From positions 104,540 to 168,539 of the forward strand of contig NZ_JACXAI010000011.1 of the NCBI RefSeq assembly GCF_014773385.1: a DNA stretch of 64,000 nt, in the 5' to 3' direction. Source of the DNA: Metabacillus arenae (GTDB lineage: Bacteria; Bacillota; Bacilli; Bacillales; Bacillaceae). A program made the position numbers and the translations under genes. Shown here in pieces: positions 54,960-63,949 of this stretch (position 1 is the stretch's first letter; each line of letters starts with the position of its first letter). The notes under the pieces are model-generated. The model was not told the origin of the DNA. It searched no databases and saw nothing but the letters and a program-made list of their open reading frames with translations.

Positions 54960-55478
54960 ATGTTTACTATGCCTGTCCATTTTGACGAGAATGAGTGGTT
55001 CATTCTTATCGTTTTGTCCTTATTAGTTGTTGTATTTTGGCTAATGCCCCGAAAAATGCCAATTTCATTATCTATCCTAATTATGCTTTTTTTTGCTTTT
55101 TTAGGTAGAATTGCTGACTTTGTCCTTGCCTTTGAATATCCCTTAAATTTTTATGACACAATGGACACAAAAAATTATGATTTATTTGATTTTATTACAT
55201 ATTCCATTATTTATCCTCTTTATGGATACTTCTTCGCCGACCTTTATTACAGATGGAATTTAAAAGGTTTATATCGAATTTATTATATCATTGGATGGAT
55301 TTTTCTCTCCTTATTCTTTGAACACATCGCTAGTTTGTTAAATGTATTCCATTACAATAGGTGGAATATGTTTTCCTCCTTCCTTGCATATATAGTTACT
55401 TTTTTAATTGTTATCTTTTTTTTGGAGCAAATAAAAAAATGGTACAATCGAGAAGTGGGAAAGTTTAAAGATGTCTAA
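54960..55478 (+). CDS. CBO0543-type membrane protein (second of pair)
   Basis: The open frame runs back to 54828, inside the previous gene, but ATG 54960 follows a perfect AAGGAGG and gives 172 residues. Five membrane segments; the FFEHIASLLNVFHYNRWN stretch parallels EWAGIITYKNVNLW of the preceding protein. Function unknown. Two tandem, unequal paralogues suggest a heteromeric membrane complex (inference). Confidence 0.75.
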   Translation: MFTMPVHFDENEWFILIVLSLLVVVFWLMPRKMPISLSILIMLFFAFLGRIADFVLAFEYPLNFYDTMDTKNYDLFDFITYSIIYPLYGYFFADLYYRWNLKGLYRIYYIIGWIFLSLFFEHIASLLNVFHYNRWNMFSSFLAYIVTFLIVIFFLEQIKKWYNREVGKFKDV

Positions 55479-55645
55479 AAAGTTGTTTTCTCCCAAGATC
55501 CCTAATCAATCTTTTTAAATTCCAGATGAATTGGAATTTTTTTAAAAAAAATAGGCCTAAATTGTTAGCTGCAAAGTTTTTTTCCTATCTTTTTCATAAA
55601 AAATTTGATAATGTAATATGTATCAGTGAGGGAGGGGGATCTCAT

Positions 55646-55831
55646 ATGATGATATACTTTATTTTCTTAGCTGTATTCATCTTATATTATATAAATAAAT
55701 TAACTAACTCACTTTGTTTGGTTAGGGAGATTCCAGAGGACCGCCAAGGTAAAGTATTTCGCACGATTAATATACTTGTTACGATATTGCTGATCTCATC
55801 CTACATAGAAATTTTATTTGCATCCATTTAA
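55646..55831 (+). CDS. Small membrane protein (61 aa)
   Basis: ATG 55646 has an excellent ribosome site (GGGAGGGGG), giving 61 residues with two hydrophobic segments (about 2-17 and 41-59) around a polar loop (CLVREIPEDRQGKVFR). The frame extends upstream to 55526 but without a ribosome site. Not recognised as a family. It follows the CBO0543 pair by 167 bp and may belong to the same transcript. Confidence 0.65.
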   Translation: MMIYFIFLAVFILYYINKLTNSLCLVREIPEDRQGKVFRTINILVTILLISSYIEILFASI

Positions 55832-55878
55832 ACATAAGGCATCTCATACTTTAATCATCTTATGTTTATGAAACTATT

Positions 55879-55912
55879 AAAAAGGTGACTCTGTGAAATG
55901 AGTCACCTTTTG
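55879..55912 (+). terminator. Bidirectional terminator
   Basis: AAAAAGGTGACT pairs with AGTCACCTTTT, between the 61-aa gene and the tiny protein genes on the other strand. Confidence 0.85.
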
Positions 55913-55955
55913 TATGTTAATGAAACCTGCCCTCATCAAGCCTTGACAAGTTAAA

Positions 55956-56048
55956 TTAGTACAACCAAGCTGCACCAACGATGATTAACAAGATGAACAA
56001 GACAACGATTAACGCGAAACCTCCACCATAAGAATAACCGCCCATCAT
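55956..56048 (-). CDS. YjcZ/SscA-type tiny sporulation protein (30 aa)
   Basis: A 30-codon ORF (MMGGYSYGGG, then GFALIVVLFILLIIVGAA, WLY) with ribosome site AAAGGAGG right before the double ATG. A Gly/Tyr-rich head and one membrane segment are the marks of YjcZ-family proteins, including SscA/YhzE needed for spore coat assembly in B. subtilis at this locus. ATG 56045 is an alternative start. Confidence 0.85.
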   Translation of the reverse strand: MMGGYSYGGGFALIVVLFILLIIVGAAWLY

Positions 56049-56159
56049 GACACCTCCTTTACCTTTGCTACTAGCTTATGCAGAAGTGATAAAAGCGGAT
56101 TAGGCTTCTAACACATTTAACATATTTAACTTTTAATCCTACTGGATTTAAAAAATGAA

Positions 56160-56246
56160 TTAACAAACGTATGCAGCACCAACAATGATCAATAAAATAA
56201 ACAACACGACAATCAATGCAAAACCGCTTGAATAACCTGCGCTCAT
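56160..56246 (-). CDS. YjcZ/SscA-type tiny sporulation protein (28 aa)
   Basis: A 28-codon ORF (MSAGYSS, then the same GFALIVVLFILLIIVGAA core, YVC) preceded by GGAGGTCATAATAG. The 18-residue core is identical to that of the neighbour at 55956-56048 while codons differ, so this is an older tandem duplication under selection. Likely mother-cell or spore-coat expression. Confidence 0.85.
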   Translation of the reverse strand: MSAGYSSGFALIVVLFILLIIVGAAYVC

Positions 56247-56417
56247 CTATTATGACCTCCTTAATTAGTGTTCACTATATCCTATGGAACATAAGCGGAG
56301 TTTGACTAGACGAACGTCATGGCTACTAAGCAGTTGCAAAAATTTTTTGTTCATGTAAAATGTTTTATAGTGTACCATTAGAAATTATTAATTTTATACA
56401 TAGGAGTTGTGACTCGA

Positions 56418-57284
56418 ATGAAGAAGTATGCGGTTGCAGCAATTGCTGCTACAAGTATTTTTGCACTTGGTGCATGCAATAATTCTGGAGGAGATTCAGA
56501 GGTAGTTGCAGAAACAAAAGCAGGTAACATTACAAAAGATGATTTTTACGAAGCGATGAAGGACCGTTTTGGACAAGATGTCTTAACCGAAATGGTGCAT
56601 GAAAAAGTACTTAGCGATGAATATAAAGTATCCGACAAAGAAATTGAAGAAGAGCTCGACAAGCTTAAACAACAATACGGACAACAATTCGACTTAATTA
56701 TTCAGCAGCAAGGCGAAGATGTTGTAAAAGAGATGGTTAAGGTTGACGTTCTCAGAAAGAAAGCTGCTGAGAAGGACGTAAAGGTAACGGATAAAGAAGT
56801 GGAAGAAGCTTACGAACAGCAGAAGGGGCAAATTAATGCGAGCCACATTCTAGTTGAAGATGAAAAAACAGCTAATGAAGTTAAGAAAAAGCTTGATGAG
56901 GGCGAAAAATTTGAAGACCTTGCAGCAGAATATTCAAAAGACTCATCTGCTCAAAACGGCGGAAACCTAGGATGGTTTGGAAAAGGCCAAATGGTAAAAG
57001 AATTTGAAGATGCTGCTTTTAAGCTGAAAGAAGGCGAAGTAAGCGAACCTGTAAAAACGGAACATGGCTACCATATCATTAAGTTAGATAAAAAATTGGG
57101 TGCTTTCGAAGAAGAAAAAGAACGATTAACGGAAGAACTTAAAAATCAAAAGCTAATGGATCCTCAGCTGATTCAAGGTGCTCTTGATAAAGCATTAAAA
57201 GATGCGGATGTAAACGTTAATGATAAAGATCTTGAAAATCTCTTCCAATCTGAAGAGCAGCCCGCTGAAAAAGAAGAGAAGTAA
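56418..57284 (+). CDS. prsA: Peptidylprolyl isomerase/foldase PrsA
   Basis: A 288-residue lipoprotein (start ATG 56418 after AGGAG; the in-frame GTG at 56409 is too close). Lipobox ALGAC (Cys20), a helical chaperone part on both sides, and a parvulin domain (about 132-225) with INASHILVEDE and NGGNLGWFGKGQMVKEF. It folds secreted proteins at the outer face of the membrane. The acidic C-terminal tail (EEQPAEKEEK) is usual. Confidence 0.95.
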   Translation: MKKYAVAAIAATSIFALGACNNSGGDSEVVAETKAGNITKDDFYEAMKDRFGQDVLTEMVHEKVLSDEYKVSDKEIEEELDKLKQQYGQQFDLIIQQQGEDVVKEMVKVDVLRKKAAEKDVKVTDKEVEEAYEQQKGQINASHILVEDEKTANEVKKKLDEGEKFEDLAAEYSKDSSAQNGGNLGWFGKGQMVKEFEDAAFKLKEGEVSEPVKTEHGYHIIKLDKKLGAFEEEKERLTEELKNQKLMDPQLIQGALDKALKDADVNVNDKDLENLFQSEEQPAEKEEK

Positions 57285-57289
57285 AACTT

Positions 57290-57331
57290 AAAAAGGGAAG
57301 AAACTTCGTTACAAGTTTCTTCCCTTTTTCT
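57290..57331 (+). terminator. Terminator of prsA
   Basis: AAAAGGGAAGAAACTT pairs with AAGTTTCTTCCCTTTT, T-rich tail. Confidence 0.92.
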
Positions 57332-57411
57332 TGTTTTATAAAGCATTTTAAGTTTATTAAATTATAATGTATTAGCCTTGGCTCTTTGTCCAAGCTCCTT
57401 AGCTTTACGTT

Positions 57412-57636
57412 CTAAGCAATCGAAGTATCTTTTTGTGCTTGCTGCTCTTCAGCTTCAATTACACCTTGTTTTCTTCTTTCACGTTCTTTTTCCATCCGCT
57501 CAATGAAGACTTGCCCTTCCTTTTCAATAAAGGATTCATCCACTGTTTTTTCTTCTTTGGAAATAGTAAATACCTTATAGCCGCTGTAAATAATCCCAAT
57601 TATACACAAATAAACCCACCAAGGCAGCATGATCAA
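57412..57636 (-). CDS. yhaL: YhaL family small membrane protein
   Basis: A 74-residue protein: PWWVYLCIIGIIYSGYKVF (membrane, 5-23), then a charged helix with EEKTVDESFIEKEGQVFIERMEK-like sequence. It closely follows B. subtilis YhaL in sequence and lies between prsA and yhaM. The TTG start at 57636 is nine bases after AAAGGAGG and keeps the usual N-terminal length; ATG at 57630 is an alternative. Sporulation-related role suggested for the family. Confidence 0.88.
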   Translation of the reverse strand: MIMLPWWVYLCIIGIIYSGYKVFTISKEEKTVDESFIEKEGQVFIERMEKERERRKQGVIEAEEQQAQKDTSIA

Positions 57637-57707
57637 TGTCCTTATCCTCCTTTTAAAGCTGACTCGCTTTTATTAGCCACTATATGTAAAGAGGACAAGA
57701 TATATGC

Positions 57708-58652
57708 TTATTTATGAAAGGATGGTTTGTAAAAAGTTCGATTATCTAGCGGGAAAATTCTTTCTGTAAATTCTCCTGGCTTCACACGCTCAAGAGCACG
57801 GTCAAGCATATTCATTTTTGCATCGAGATTATCAATATAATGAAGAATTTCCGCTTCTTTAATCATTGGAGGTTTCGGGCTTCCCCACTCAGCTTTTCCA
57901 TGATGACTAAGCACGATGTGCTGCAGCATCGTGACTTCCTCGCCTTCGATGGAGAGCTCTTCTGCTGCTTTGGCAATCTCATTTACCATAATAGAAATAT
58001 GCCCCAGCAAATTCCCCTCAATGGTATAACTTGTAGCAACAGGTCCAGAAAGTTCATAAACCTTTCCAAGATCATGTAAGATAACACCAGAATAAAGCAA
58101 ATCTGTATCCAAAGAAGGATACAGCCGGCTGATCACTTTAGCTAAATCAAGCATGGATACTACATGGTAAGCCAGCCCAGAAACAAATTCATGATGATTT
58201 TTTGTTGCAGCAGGATACTCTAACAGTGCTGTCTGATGTTTTTTAACAAGATGTCTTGTAATCCGTTGAATATTAGGATTTTTCATTTCAAAAATATATT
58301 GTGTAATTTTCTCCATCATGACATCTTTTTGAATAGGAGCTGTTTCTAAAAAATCTGATACACTCACATTTTCGTGATCCTGAGCTGTTCTTATCGTCCG
58401 GATTTTCAATTGATTTCTTCCACGATAATGATGAATATCTCCCATAATTTTTACAATCGTTTGTGCCGAATAACTCGATTCATCCCCCTGGTTTGCATCC
58501 CACAATTTTGCCTCAATTTCACCTGATTGGTCCTGGAGGATTAATGTTAAAAAAGGTTTCCCGTTGCTTGCGATCCCTTTTGTAGACGATTTAATTAGTA
58601 AGTGCAGATCGATTTGTTCTCCGACCTCATAATGTAATATTCCCTTACTCAT
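57708..58652 (-). CDS. yhaM: 3'-5' exoribonuclease YhaM
   Basis: The 314-residue protein has an N-terminal OB-fold (about 10-95) and an HD domain with HD at H193-D194 ([10 protein letters not shown]) and a second metal-site stretch [13 protein letters not shown] (about 248-260). YhaM is a conserved Firmicutes RNase that trims RNA 3' ends and also acts on DNA. It is located 70 bp before yhaL on the same strand. Confidence 0.95.
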   Translation of the reverse strand: MSKGILHYEVGEQIDLHLLIKSSTKGIASNGKPFLTLILQDQSGEIEAKLWDANQGDESSYSAQTIVKIMGDIHHYRGRNQLKIRTIRTAQDHENVSVSDFLETAPIQKDVMMEKITQYIFEMKNPNIQRITRHLVKKHQTALLEYPAATKNHHEFVSGLAYHVVSMLDLAKVISRLYPSLDTDLLYSGVILHDLGKVYELSGPVATSYTIEGNLLGHISIMVNEIAKAAEELSIEGEEVTMLQHIVLSHHGKAEWGSPKPPMIKEAEILHYIDNLDAKMNMLDRALERVKPGEFTERIFPLDNRTFYKPSFHK

Positions 58653-58996
58653 CCCTTAGCTCCTTCCGTGGTGTTTGCTATGTTCATTATATCACTAGAT
58701 AGTCTTGCCAACCATTTAATCTTGTTATATTGTCCAATCACTCCAGAAAGGTATAGGCTTTGAAATAAAGCCCTTTGAGTTTCTATGAAAATAACATTAT
58801 AAGACTACTGATTTTTTCAATTTATCTGGTAGAGTTACCTAGTCTACTCACTCATACACTTAATAATCCAATACTATACTATCTTTCCATAACCACCTTC
58901 TCTTGGATCAAGAAACGGATATGGATACCAGTTAACAAAAAGACCCCTTATTAATCTGTATGTTTAAGTATGTTAATGGGAAAATAGACCGAGCGG

Positions 58997-59152
58997 CTAT
59001 AAAAATCTTATTGCTTTATATAAATCATCTTTTAAATATGGGCCATTTTCATTCCAACCCGTAGTTTTATATAATTGATAAAACCCTTCTTTGTTTGGAA
59101 CTGTATTTTTATATTTTATTTCTAAAAATAACCGTCCAAATGCAATAAATAT
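58997..59152 (-). pseudogene. N-terminal remnant of a GNAT acetyltransferase
   Basis: A frame lacking a start codon codes for EIKYKNTVPNKEGFYQLYKT followed by TGWNENGPYLKDDLYKAIRFL and a stop. This is the usual beginning of a group of GNAT acetyltransferases, normally about 130-140 residues; only about 45 remain. The rest of the gap 58653-59397 shows no gene; a GCGCC/GGCGC hairpin lies at 59222-59246. Confidence 0.55.
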
Positions 59153-59328
59153 GTATATTGTTCTTATTCAAAATATAACATTAAAATTATTTCTAAACAA
59201 TCTGGACCTGAAATGCAAATGAGCGCCGATCCTAAAGAATGGCGCCGTTTGCTGTAAACCGTATGACTAATGAGCTAAAGAGTTATTATACTAAACGAAT
59301 TCCTATTTATCATCTGTTTAATGTACTA

Positions 59329-59364
59329 AAAAAAAGGAACCTTCGGAAATATTTCCAAAGGTTT
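59329..59364 (-). terminator. Terminator of the sugar/cyclitol operon
   Basis: Minus strand AACCTTTGGAAATATTTCCGAAGGTT followed by CCTTTTTTTT, 35 bp after the oxidoreductase stop codon. Confidence 0.9.
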
Positions 59365-59397
59365 GTTGATGATTCCATTGATAATTTAAATTATTTT

Positions 59398-60600
59398 TTA
59401 AATAAAAGTTTTATCTAATGCCTCAACAAAATCTACCCAAACAGAGCCATTATTGGCTGAACGAACACAATTTTCAACCCAGCGAACTCCTTCAAGTCCA
59501 GCATTAATATCAGGATAAATCAATTTACTTAAAGTTTCTTCATCTCCTCGATCTTTCGCATCAATAGCAATAGCAAACTTTAAATAAATATTTGCCCATG
59601 ATTCAGATAAACCTTCAACATGCAATGCTCCTAATCTCTCATCAGCATTACAAATGTCATCTAAGTAAGGCATTGCTCTAACTAATGTCTGAATCGGTTT
59701 GCCTTGGACTTCATATCTAAGTTCACCAGGATTGCTGTCCCACCATTCTAAGCTTGCCTTCGAACCAACAATACGAATTCTATGGCCATCCATACATCCT
59801 GCATTTATGGAAGATGCCCACATTGTACCTACAGCACCATTCTCATAATGCATTATAACGTGTGCATTGTCCTCAAGCGGGGCACGGCTACTAATAAAGC
59901 TTTGGCGATCACATAATAACTTCTTTATTTTCATGTGGGGCATAATTAATTGTGACATATAATAAGTGTGTGTAGACAGGTCACCTAGAACAAAGCTCGG
60001 TCCAGCAATTTTAGGATCCACTCTCCATTTTTGAGCGTCGCTGTATTTATCTGCGTCATCAGTCGCATTGAAGCCATGTGTATATTGCAAATCTACTACA
60101 CGAATTTCACCGATATCCCCTTTTTTAATCATTGCACGCATTTGAAGTAACATTTGGTTACCAGAGAATCCATAAGTTACTCCAACAATTTTTCCTTTCT
60201 TCTCAGCCAGTTCCTTAATTTCTAGAACCTCTTCACTAGTAAAAAATAGTGGTTTTTCACAAATTACATGTAAATTAGCGTTCAGTGCAGCTTTACAGAT
60301 TTCATAGTGTGTTCCATTTGGTGTAGCAATAGAAATAACTTCAATCCCATCATCAAGTGTAGCTTCTTTCGCAAACATCGTTTTATAATCTGGGTAGCAA
60401 CGATTTTCTTCAACACCTATATTCATACCAAAGTCTTTTCCTCTATCAGGATCAATATCAAATGCACCAGCTACTAGTTTAAAAGCAGTATTGTCTCTCA
60501 ACGCTCCAATACGGTGTTTATAACCAACCTGTCCAAGTCTTCCACCGCCAACCATACCCCAACGTAATGGCCTTTCGATTTTCTTTTCTCCATTTAACAT
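59398..60600 (-). CDS. Gfo/Idh/MocA family oxidoreductase
   Basis: A 400-residue protein if started at ATG 60600 (seven bases after GAGGAG; the GTG at 60615 overlaps that site). NAD-binding WGMVGGGRLGQVGYKH near the N-terminus, catalytic-type CEKPLFF (about 118) and a C-terminal alpha/beta domain. The family oxidises sugars or cyclitols such as myo-inositol or related compounds. It is the last gene of the TIM-barrel/MFS/oxidoreductase cluster, similar in content to the B. subtilis yfiG-yfiH-yfiI genes. Confidence 0.87.
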   Translation of the reverse strand: MLNGEKKIERPLRWGMVGGGRLGQVGYKHRIGALRDNTAFKLVAGAFDIDPDRGKDFGMNIGVEENRCYPDYKTMFAKEATLDDGIEVISIATPNGTHYEICKAALNANLHVICEKPLFFTSEEVLEIKELAEKKGKIVGVTYGFSGNQMLLQMRAMIKKGDIGEIRVVDLQYTHGFNATDDADKYSDAQKWRVDPKIAGPSFVLGDLSTHTYYMSQLIMPHMKIKKLLCDRQSFISSRAPLEDNAHVIMHYENGAVGTMWASSINAGCMDGHRIRIVGSKASLEWWDSNPGELRYEVQGKPIQTLVRAMPYLDDICNADERLGALHVEGLSESWANIYLKFAIAIDAKDRGDEETLSKLIYPDINAGLEGVRWVENCVRSANNGSVWVDFVEALDKTFI

Positions 60601-60699
60601 AAAAAATCTCCTCACTTTTAAAATTGTTTATATTTATAACTACTAAACAACTTTTTTCAATTTTTTAATCATTGCCTGAGCATAAAGTCATCAGAATAC

Positions 60700-60713
60700 T
60701 GTAATCGTTTGCA
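60700..60713 (-). promoter_or_regulatory. cre site between MFS and oxidoreductase genes
   Basis: TGTAATCGTTTGCA fits the CcpA core TGNAANCGNWNNCA. It lies 9 bp after the MFS stop codon and 100 bp before the oxidoreductase start, where it could act as a roadblock or control an internal promoter. Confidence 0.65.
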
Positions 60714-60721
60714 AAGATAAA

Positions 60722-62146
60722 TTAAGTTATATTACTTTTAAACTCGGCTTCCAATGCATCTTCTTTATTCTTTGCTTTATAGTTACGGAAATAAAGTTCT
60801 AATTCCTCAAGTGTTCGACCCTTTGTCTCTGGCAAATATTTCTTGACAAATGCGATAGCCAGAATCCCCATTGCTGTGAAGACAAAGAATGTTGTAGATA
60901 GTCCAATACTTTCAAGAAATACCGGGAAAGTCAAACCAATAATGAAATTTGTTATCCATAGACAAAACACACTAATTCCCATTCCAAACCCCCGCAATCG
61001 CAGTGGGAAAATTTCTGCTAGCATTAGCCATGTTACAGGAGCAATTGCTCCCTGCATAAACGCTAAAAACAAAACTGTTAAACTTAGTACAACATACGGT
61101 AATGCCGCAGAACCCTCCAGTACTTTAGAGAATATTCCTATGAGAAGCAGTGCTGTCGTCGTTCCAATGAGTCCAATTACTAACATTGGTCTGCGTCGAA
61201 CCCTTCCTAAGAACCAAATACCTACACAAACTGCTATAACAGATATGAATCCATTTGCAATATTCGCTATTAAGGCTGCCTCTGTTTGGAAACCAGCATC
61301 TTTTAGAATTTCAGTCCCATAATACATGATTGAATTTACCCCTGTAATTTGTTGGACGATAGCTATACCGATTCCAAGGAATACAATACGACGTACCCAA
61401 GGGACAGCCATTTCTTTAAAGGTTGCTTTCTGAGTTTCCGATTCTTTAACAATAGCTGCATCGATTTCATTAAACTCTGATTCTGCTCTATTCTCCTCAC
61501 GGATCTGCAGAAGGATAGATAAAGCACCATCTTTTCTCCCTTTTGAGATAAGCCAACGAGGACTTTCAGGAACTCTCAACATTCCAACAAAAAGGAAAAT
61601 TGCTGGAACGGCTGCAATAACCAGCATATACCTCCAAACATGAAGAGTATCACCCATGGTATTTCCTAATATGGCGTTGAAAACAAAGGCTAATAATTGT
61701 CCAACTACAATCATCAATTCATTTTGGGTAACCACTCGTCCCCTTCTCTCAACAGGTGACATTTCTGCTAAATAGGTTGGTACTGTTACCGATGATCCTC
61801 CTACAGCAAGCCCTAGAAGGAATCGAAAAATAACCATAGTCATAACATTTGGTGCAAGAGTACAGCCAATCGTTCCAATAAAGAAGAGTACCGCAAGATA
61901 GAGAATGTTTTTACGACGACCATTAAAATCTGAAAGTCGTCCACCAAACACAGCACCTATTGCTGCACCCAAAAGCAGTGAACTTGCAACAAGACCCTCA
62001 GTAAATGAATTGAGCCCAAGATCTTCAGACATAAAAGGCAAAGCACCATTTATTACACCCGTGTCGTAACCGAAGAGTAACCCCCCGAATGTTGAAACTA
62101 AAATAATTGTTCCTAAAAAAGAGTTTTGCCTCGTCTTTTTACTCAT
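60722..62146 (-). CDS. MFS sugar porter (IolT-like)
   Basis: A 474-residue 12-segment transporter with sugar-porter signatures: GRLSDFNGRRKNIL (about 69-82), RFLLGLAVGGSSVTVPTYLAE (about 108-128), PESPRWL (about 192-198), QQITGVNSIMYY (about 265) and PETKGRTLEELE near the C-terminus. Close to IolT/YfiG-type proton symporters of inositol or hexoses. It is the middle gene, 24 bp after the isomerase gene. Confidence 0.9.
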   Translation of the reverse strand: MSKKTRQNSFLGTIILVSTFGGLLFGYDTGVINGALPFMSEDLGLNSFTEGLVASSLLLGAAIGAVFGGRLSDFNGRRKNILYLAVLFFIGTIGCTLAPNVMTMVIFRFLLGLAVGGSSVTVPTYLAEMSPVERRGRVVTQNELMIVVGQLLAFVFNAILGNTMGDTLHVWRYMLVIAAVPAIFLFVGMLRVPESPRWLISKGRKDGALSILLQIREENRAESEFNEIDAAIVKESETQKATFKEMAVPWVRRIVFLGIGIAIVQQITGVNSIMYYGTEILKDAGFQTEAALIANIANGFISVIAVCVGIWFLGRVRRRPMLVIGLIGTTTALLLIGIFSKVLEGSAALPYVVLSLTVLFLAFMQGAIAPVTWLMLAEIFPLRLRGFGMGISVFCLWITNFIIGLTFPVFLESIGLSTTFFVFTAMGILAIAFVKKYLPETKGRTLEELELYFRNYKAKNKEDALEAEFKSNIT

Positions 62147-62170
62147 TTCAACCCTCCCCCTTTATTATTT

Positions 62171-63151
62171 TTATTGGACATTAGCTAATGATTTGATTTC
62201 CACATCCTTAAAATCTCTAGGTAGAGCTTCTTTCAGAACAGTCATAGACTTCTTAACTCCTGTTAGAGGATCCATCGTTAAATCTTCCATTTCAAGAACA
62301 ACTGGCCCTTGATAACCTGTCATCTTAATAACTGTGAAGAATTCTTTCCAATAGCTAACGTCATGTCCGTAGCCAAGTGCTACATAATTCCAAGAACGAT
62401 TTTGGAAACTTTCCATTGGTTTTACATCAATTAGACCATTAATATTATAAATACCTCTTTCTATTCGCACATCTTTCGCATGTACATGATAAATAGCATC
62501 ACCTAATTCCCTTGCCGCAAAAATAGGGTCACCACCCATCCAAAATAAGTGACTTGGGTCAAAATTCATCCCAATCATATCACCTACCTCATTCCTTAAT
62601 TTAAATAGAGTTTCAGGGTTATAAACTAGGTTACAACCTAGATTTTCTATAGCGATTTTTTTTACACCATTCTCTTTAGCAATTTTTACAGCCCTTTCCC
62701 AATATGGGAAAGCAACTTCATTCCATTGCCAATCCAAAGTTTTAAAATGAGAAGGTAATATTGGGTGTGTTAACCAATTTGGTGTCACATCTTTTGGCCC
62801 TCCACTAGGACAACCTGACATCATGACAATTGTTTCAACTCCTAAAAGCCCTGCTAGTCGAAATGTTTTCTCTATAACTTCTTTATGAGCCTCTCCTTCC
62901 TCAGTTGGCTCTAGTTGATTACCAGAACAATTTAGAGCAGCGATTTCCAGCCCTCTTTTTTTAATAGAATCTAGAAACTTATCTCTATGAACCGAGCTTT
63001 CAAGTAGAAGATCTAAATTTACATGCGGCGATTTTGACCAGTTTCCACAACCTAACTCTAAGGATTCCACACCATTTTCTGCACATATATCAAGCATTTC
63101 CTCAAATGACATGTATCCTAATATGTCAGTTACTAACCCCGTTTTCATCAT
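62171..63151 (-). CDS. Sugar phosphate isomerase/epimerase family protein (YfiH/IolE-like)
   Basis: A 326-residue xylose-isomerase-like TIM barrel, if started at ATG 63151, eight bases after AGGAGG (ATG 63157 is too close). Metal-binding residues are expected in IAIENLGCN (E about 168), NFDPSHLFW (D and H about 198-201), HVHAKDVRIE (about 223-232) and VLEMEDLTMD (E about 294). It could epimerise or dehydrate a cyclitol or keto sugar; the exact substrate is unknown. First gene of the cluster. Confidence 0.86.
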   Translation of the reverse strand: MMKTGLVTDILGYMSFEEMLDICAENGVESLELGCGNWSKSPHVNLDLLLESSVHRDKFLDSIKKRGLEIAALNCSGNQLEPTEEGEAHKEVIEKTFRLAGLLGVETIVMMSGCPSGGPKDVTPNWLTHPILPSHFKTLDWQWNEVAFPYWERAVKIAKENGVKKIAIENLGCNLVYNPETLFKLRNEVGDMIGMNFDPSHLFWMGGDPIFAARELGDAIYHVHAKDVRIERGIYNINGLIDVKPMESFQNRSWNYVALGYGHDVSYWKEFFTVIKMTGYQGPVVLEMEDLTMDPLTGVKKSMTVLKEALPRDFKDVEIKSLANVQ

Positions 63152-63157
63152 ATACAT

Positions 63158-63552
63158 TCCTCCTAAAAATCTTATATAGTACCTGAGTGATATACCTTTA
63201 AATTAATACCTAACCACGTTTGCTTAGAGATAGACAATCAGAGCTTAAGGATAAAATTCCAACTTAACCTAAAGATGTTATTTGTGTTTTTAGGACACCA
63301 TATATTAAATTACTTGATTCACTTGATTCTGCTTAATAGCGGTTCATTTCTAATAAGAAATTAAGTTTAAGATTATCTGTCATTAGTTCGTTTTATGATT
63401 GTCCTTTTAGCAACATCCATGTAATCGCTATCATTAGTTGGTGGAAAGGTATTAATCTTTATCACTTCTATTATGATTATATAGATTCTTAAGATAGACG
63501 TATTTACACAAAATAGACCACTTTTTTATACTTTAAGGACATATTAAGTGAA
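63158..63552. other. AT-rich leader region of the isomerase operon
   Basis: No ORF or clear promoter is visible. A weak operator-like AACCACGTTTGC occurs at 63212-63223. It should contain the promoter of the isomerase-MFS-oxidoreductase operon. Confidence 0.4.
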
Positions 63553-63803
63553 AGAACGAAAAGCTCAGGGGCGCTAGTCCTTCGGTGACAAGCATTCGGA
63601 CGAGCCGGCTGGAAGGTTGTTCTTTAACCTTCTCGGGCGGATTGGCCCTGAGACCTAAGGGCCGATGGCACCTGTCCGGCAAAGGCGTCACGGCCTTATG
63701 CCTGCCGGCACTAGGACGTCCTGTCCACCTGCGCTGGACATAGATAGCTAACTTTAATACGTTAACACTTTAATCATCTTAAACTTTTTGAAACGATAAG
63801 AAA
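63553..63803 (+). repeat. Longest dispersed repeat copy (about 250 bp)
   Basis: It begins GAACGAAAAGCTCAGGGGCG-CTAGTCC, includes a hairpin AAGGTTGTTCTTTAACCTT, a GGCCCTGAGACCTAAGGGCC segment, and a CGTCACGGCCTTATGCCTG block, and ends in the AT-rich element also found at 12.39 kb. The first 130 bp correspond to the 26.6 kb copy (opposite orientation). Confidence 0.88.
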
Positions 63804-63831
63804 AAAACCCTCATTCTAAAATTAAGGGTTT
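63802..63831 (-). terminator. Minus-strand terminator
   Basis: AAACCCT/AGGGTTT stem with a T7 tail in the minus direction. It would end a gene or RNA located to the right. Confidence 0.7.
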
Positions 63832-63860
63832 ACTTTAGAGGTGCAAACATTGTAAAACAC

Positions 63861-63949
63861 ATAGGAAAACGCACTTGAATTCACAATATAATTCACAGTG
63901 CGTCTGGCGAATTTTCATCGCTTATCATTTCCTAATTCACATAGGAAAT
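63861..63949 (-). other. Hairpin-rich stretch near the right edge
   Basis: CGCACTTGAAT (63870-63880) pairs with ATTCACAGTGCG (63891-63902), flanked by direct repeats CACATAGGAAA (63859 and 63939). It precedes the terminator at 63.8 kb in the minus direction; the rest lies beyond the window or is non-coding. Confidence 0.45.

Noticed and set aside
63205..63230. cre-like GCAAACGTGG before the TIM-barrel gene
   Set aside because: Three mismatches to the CcpA consensus; noted only as a weak operator-like sequence.
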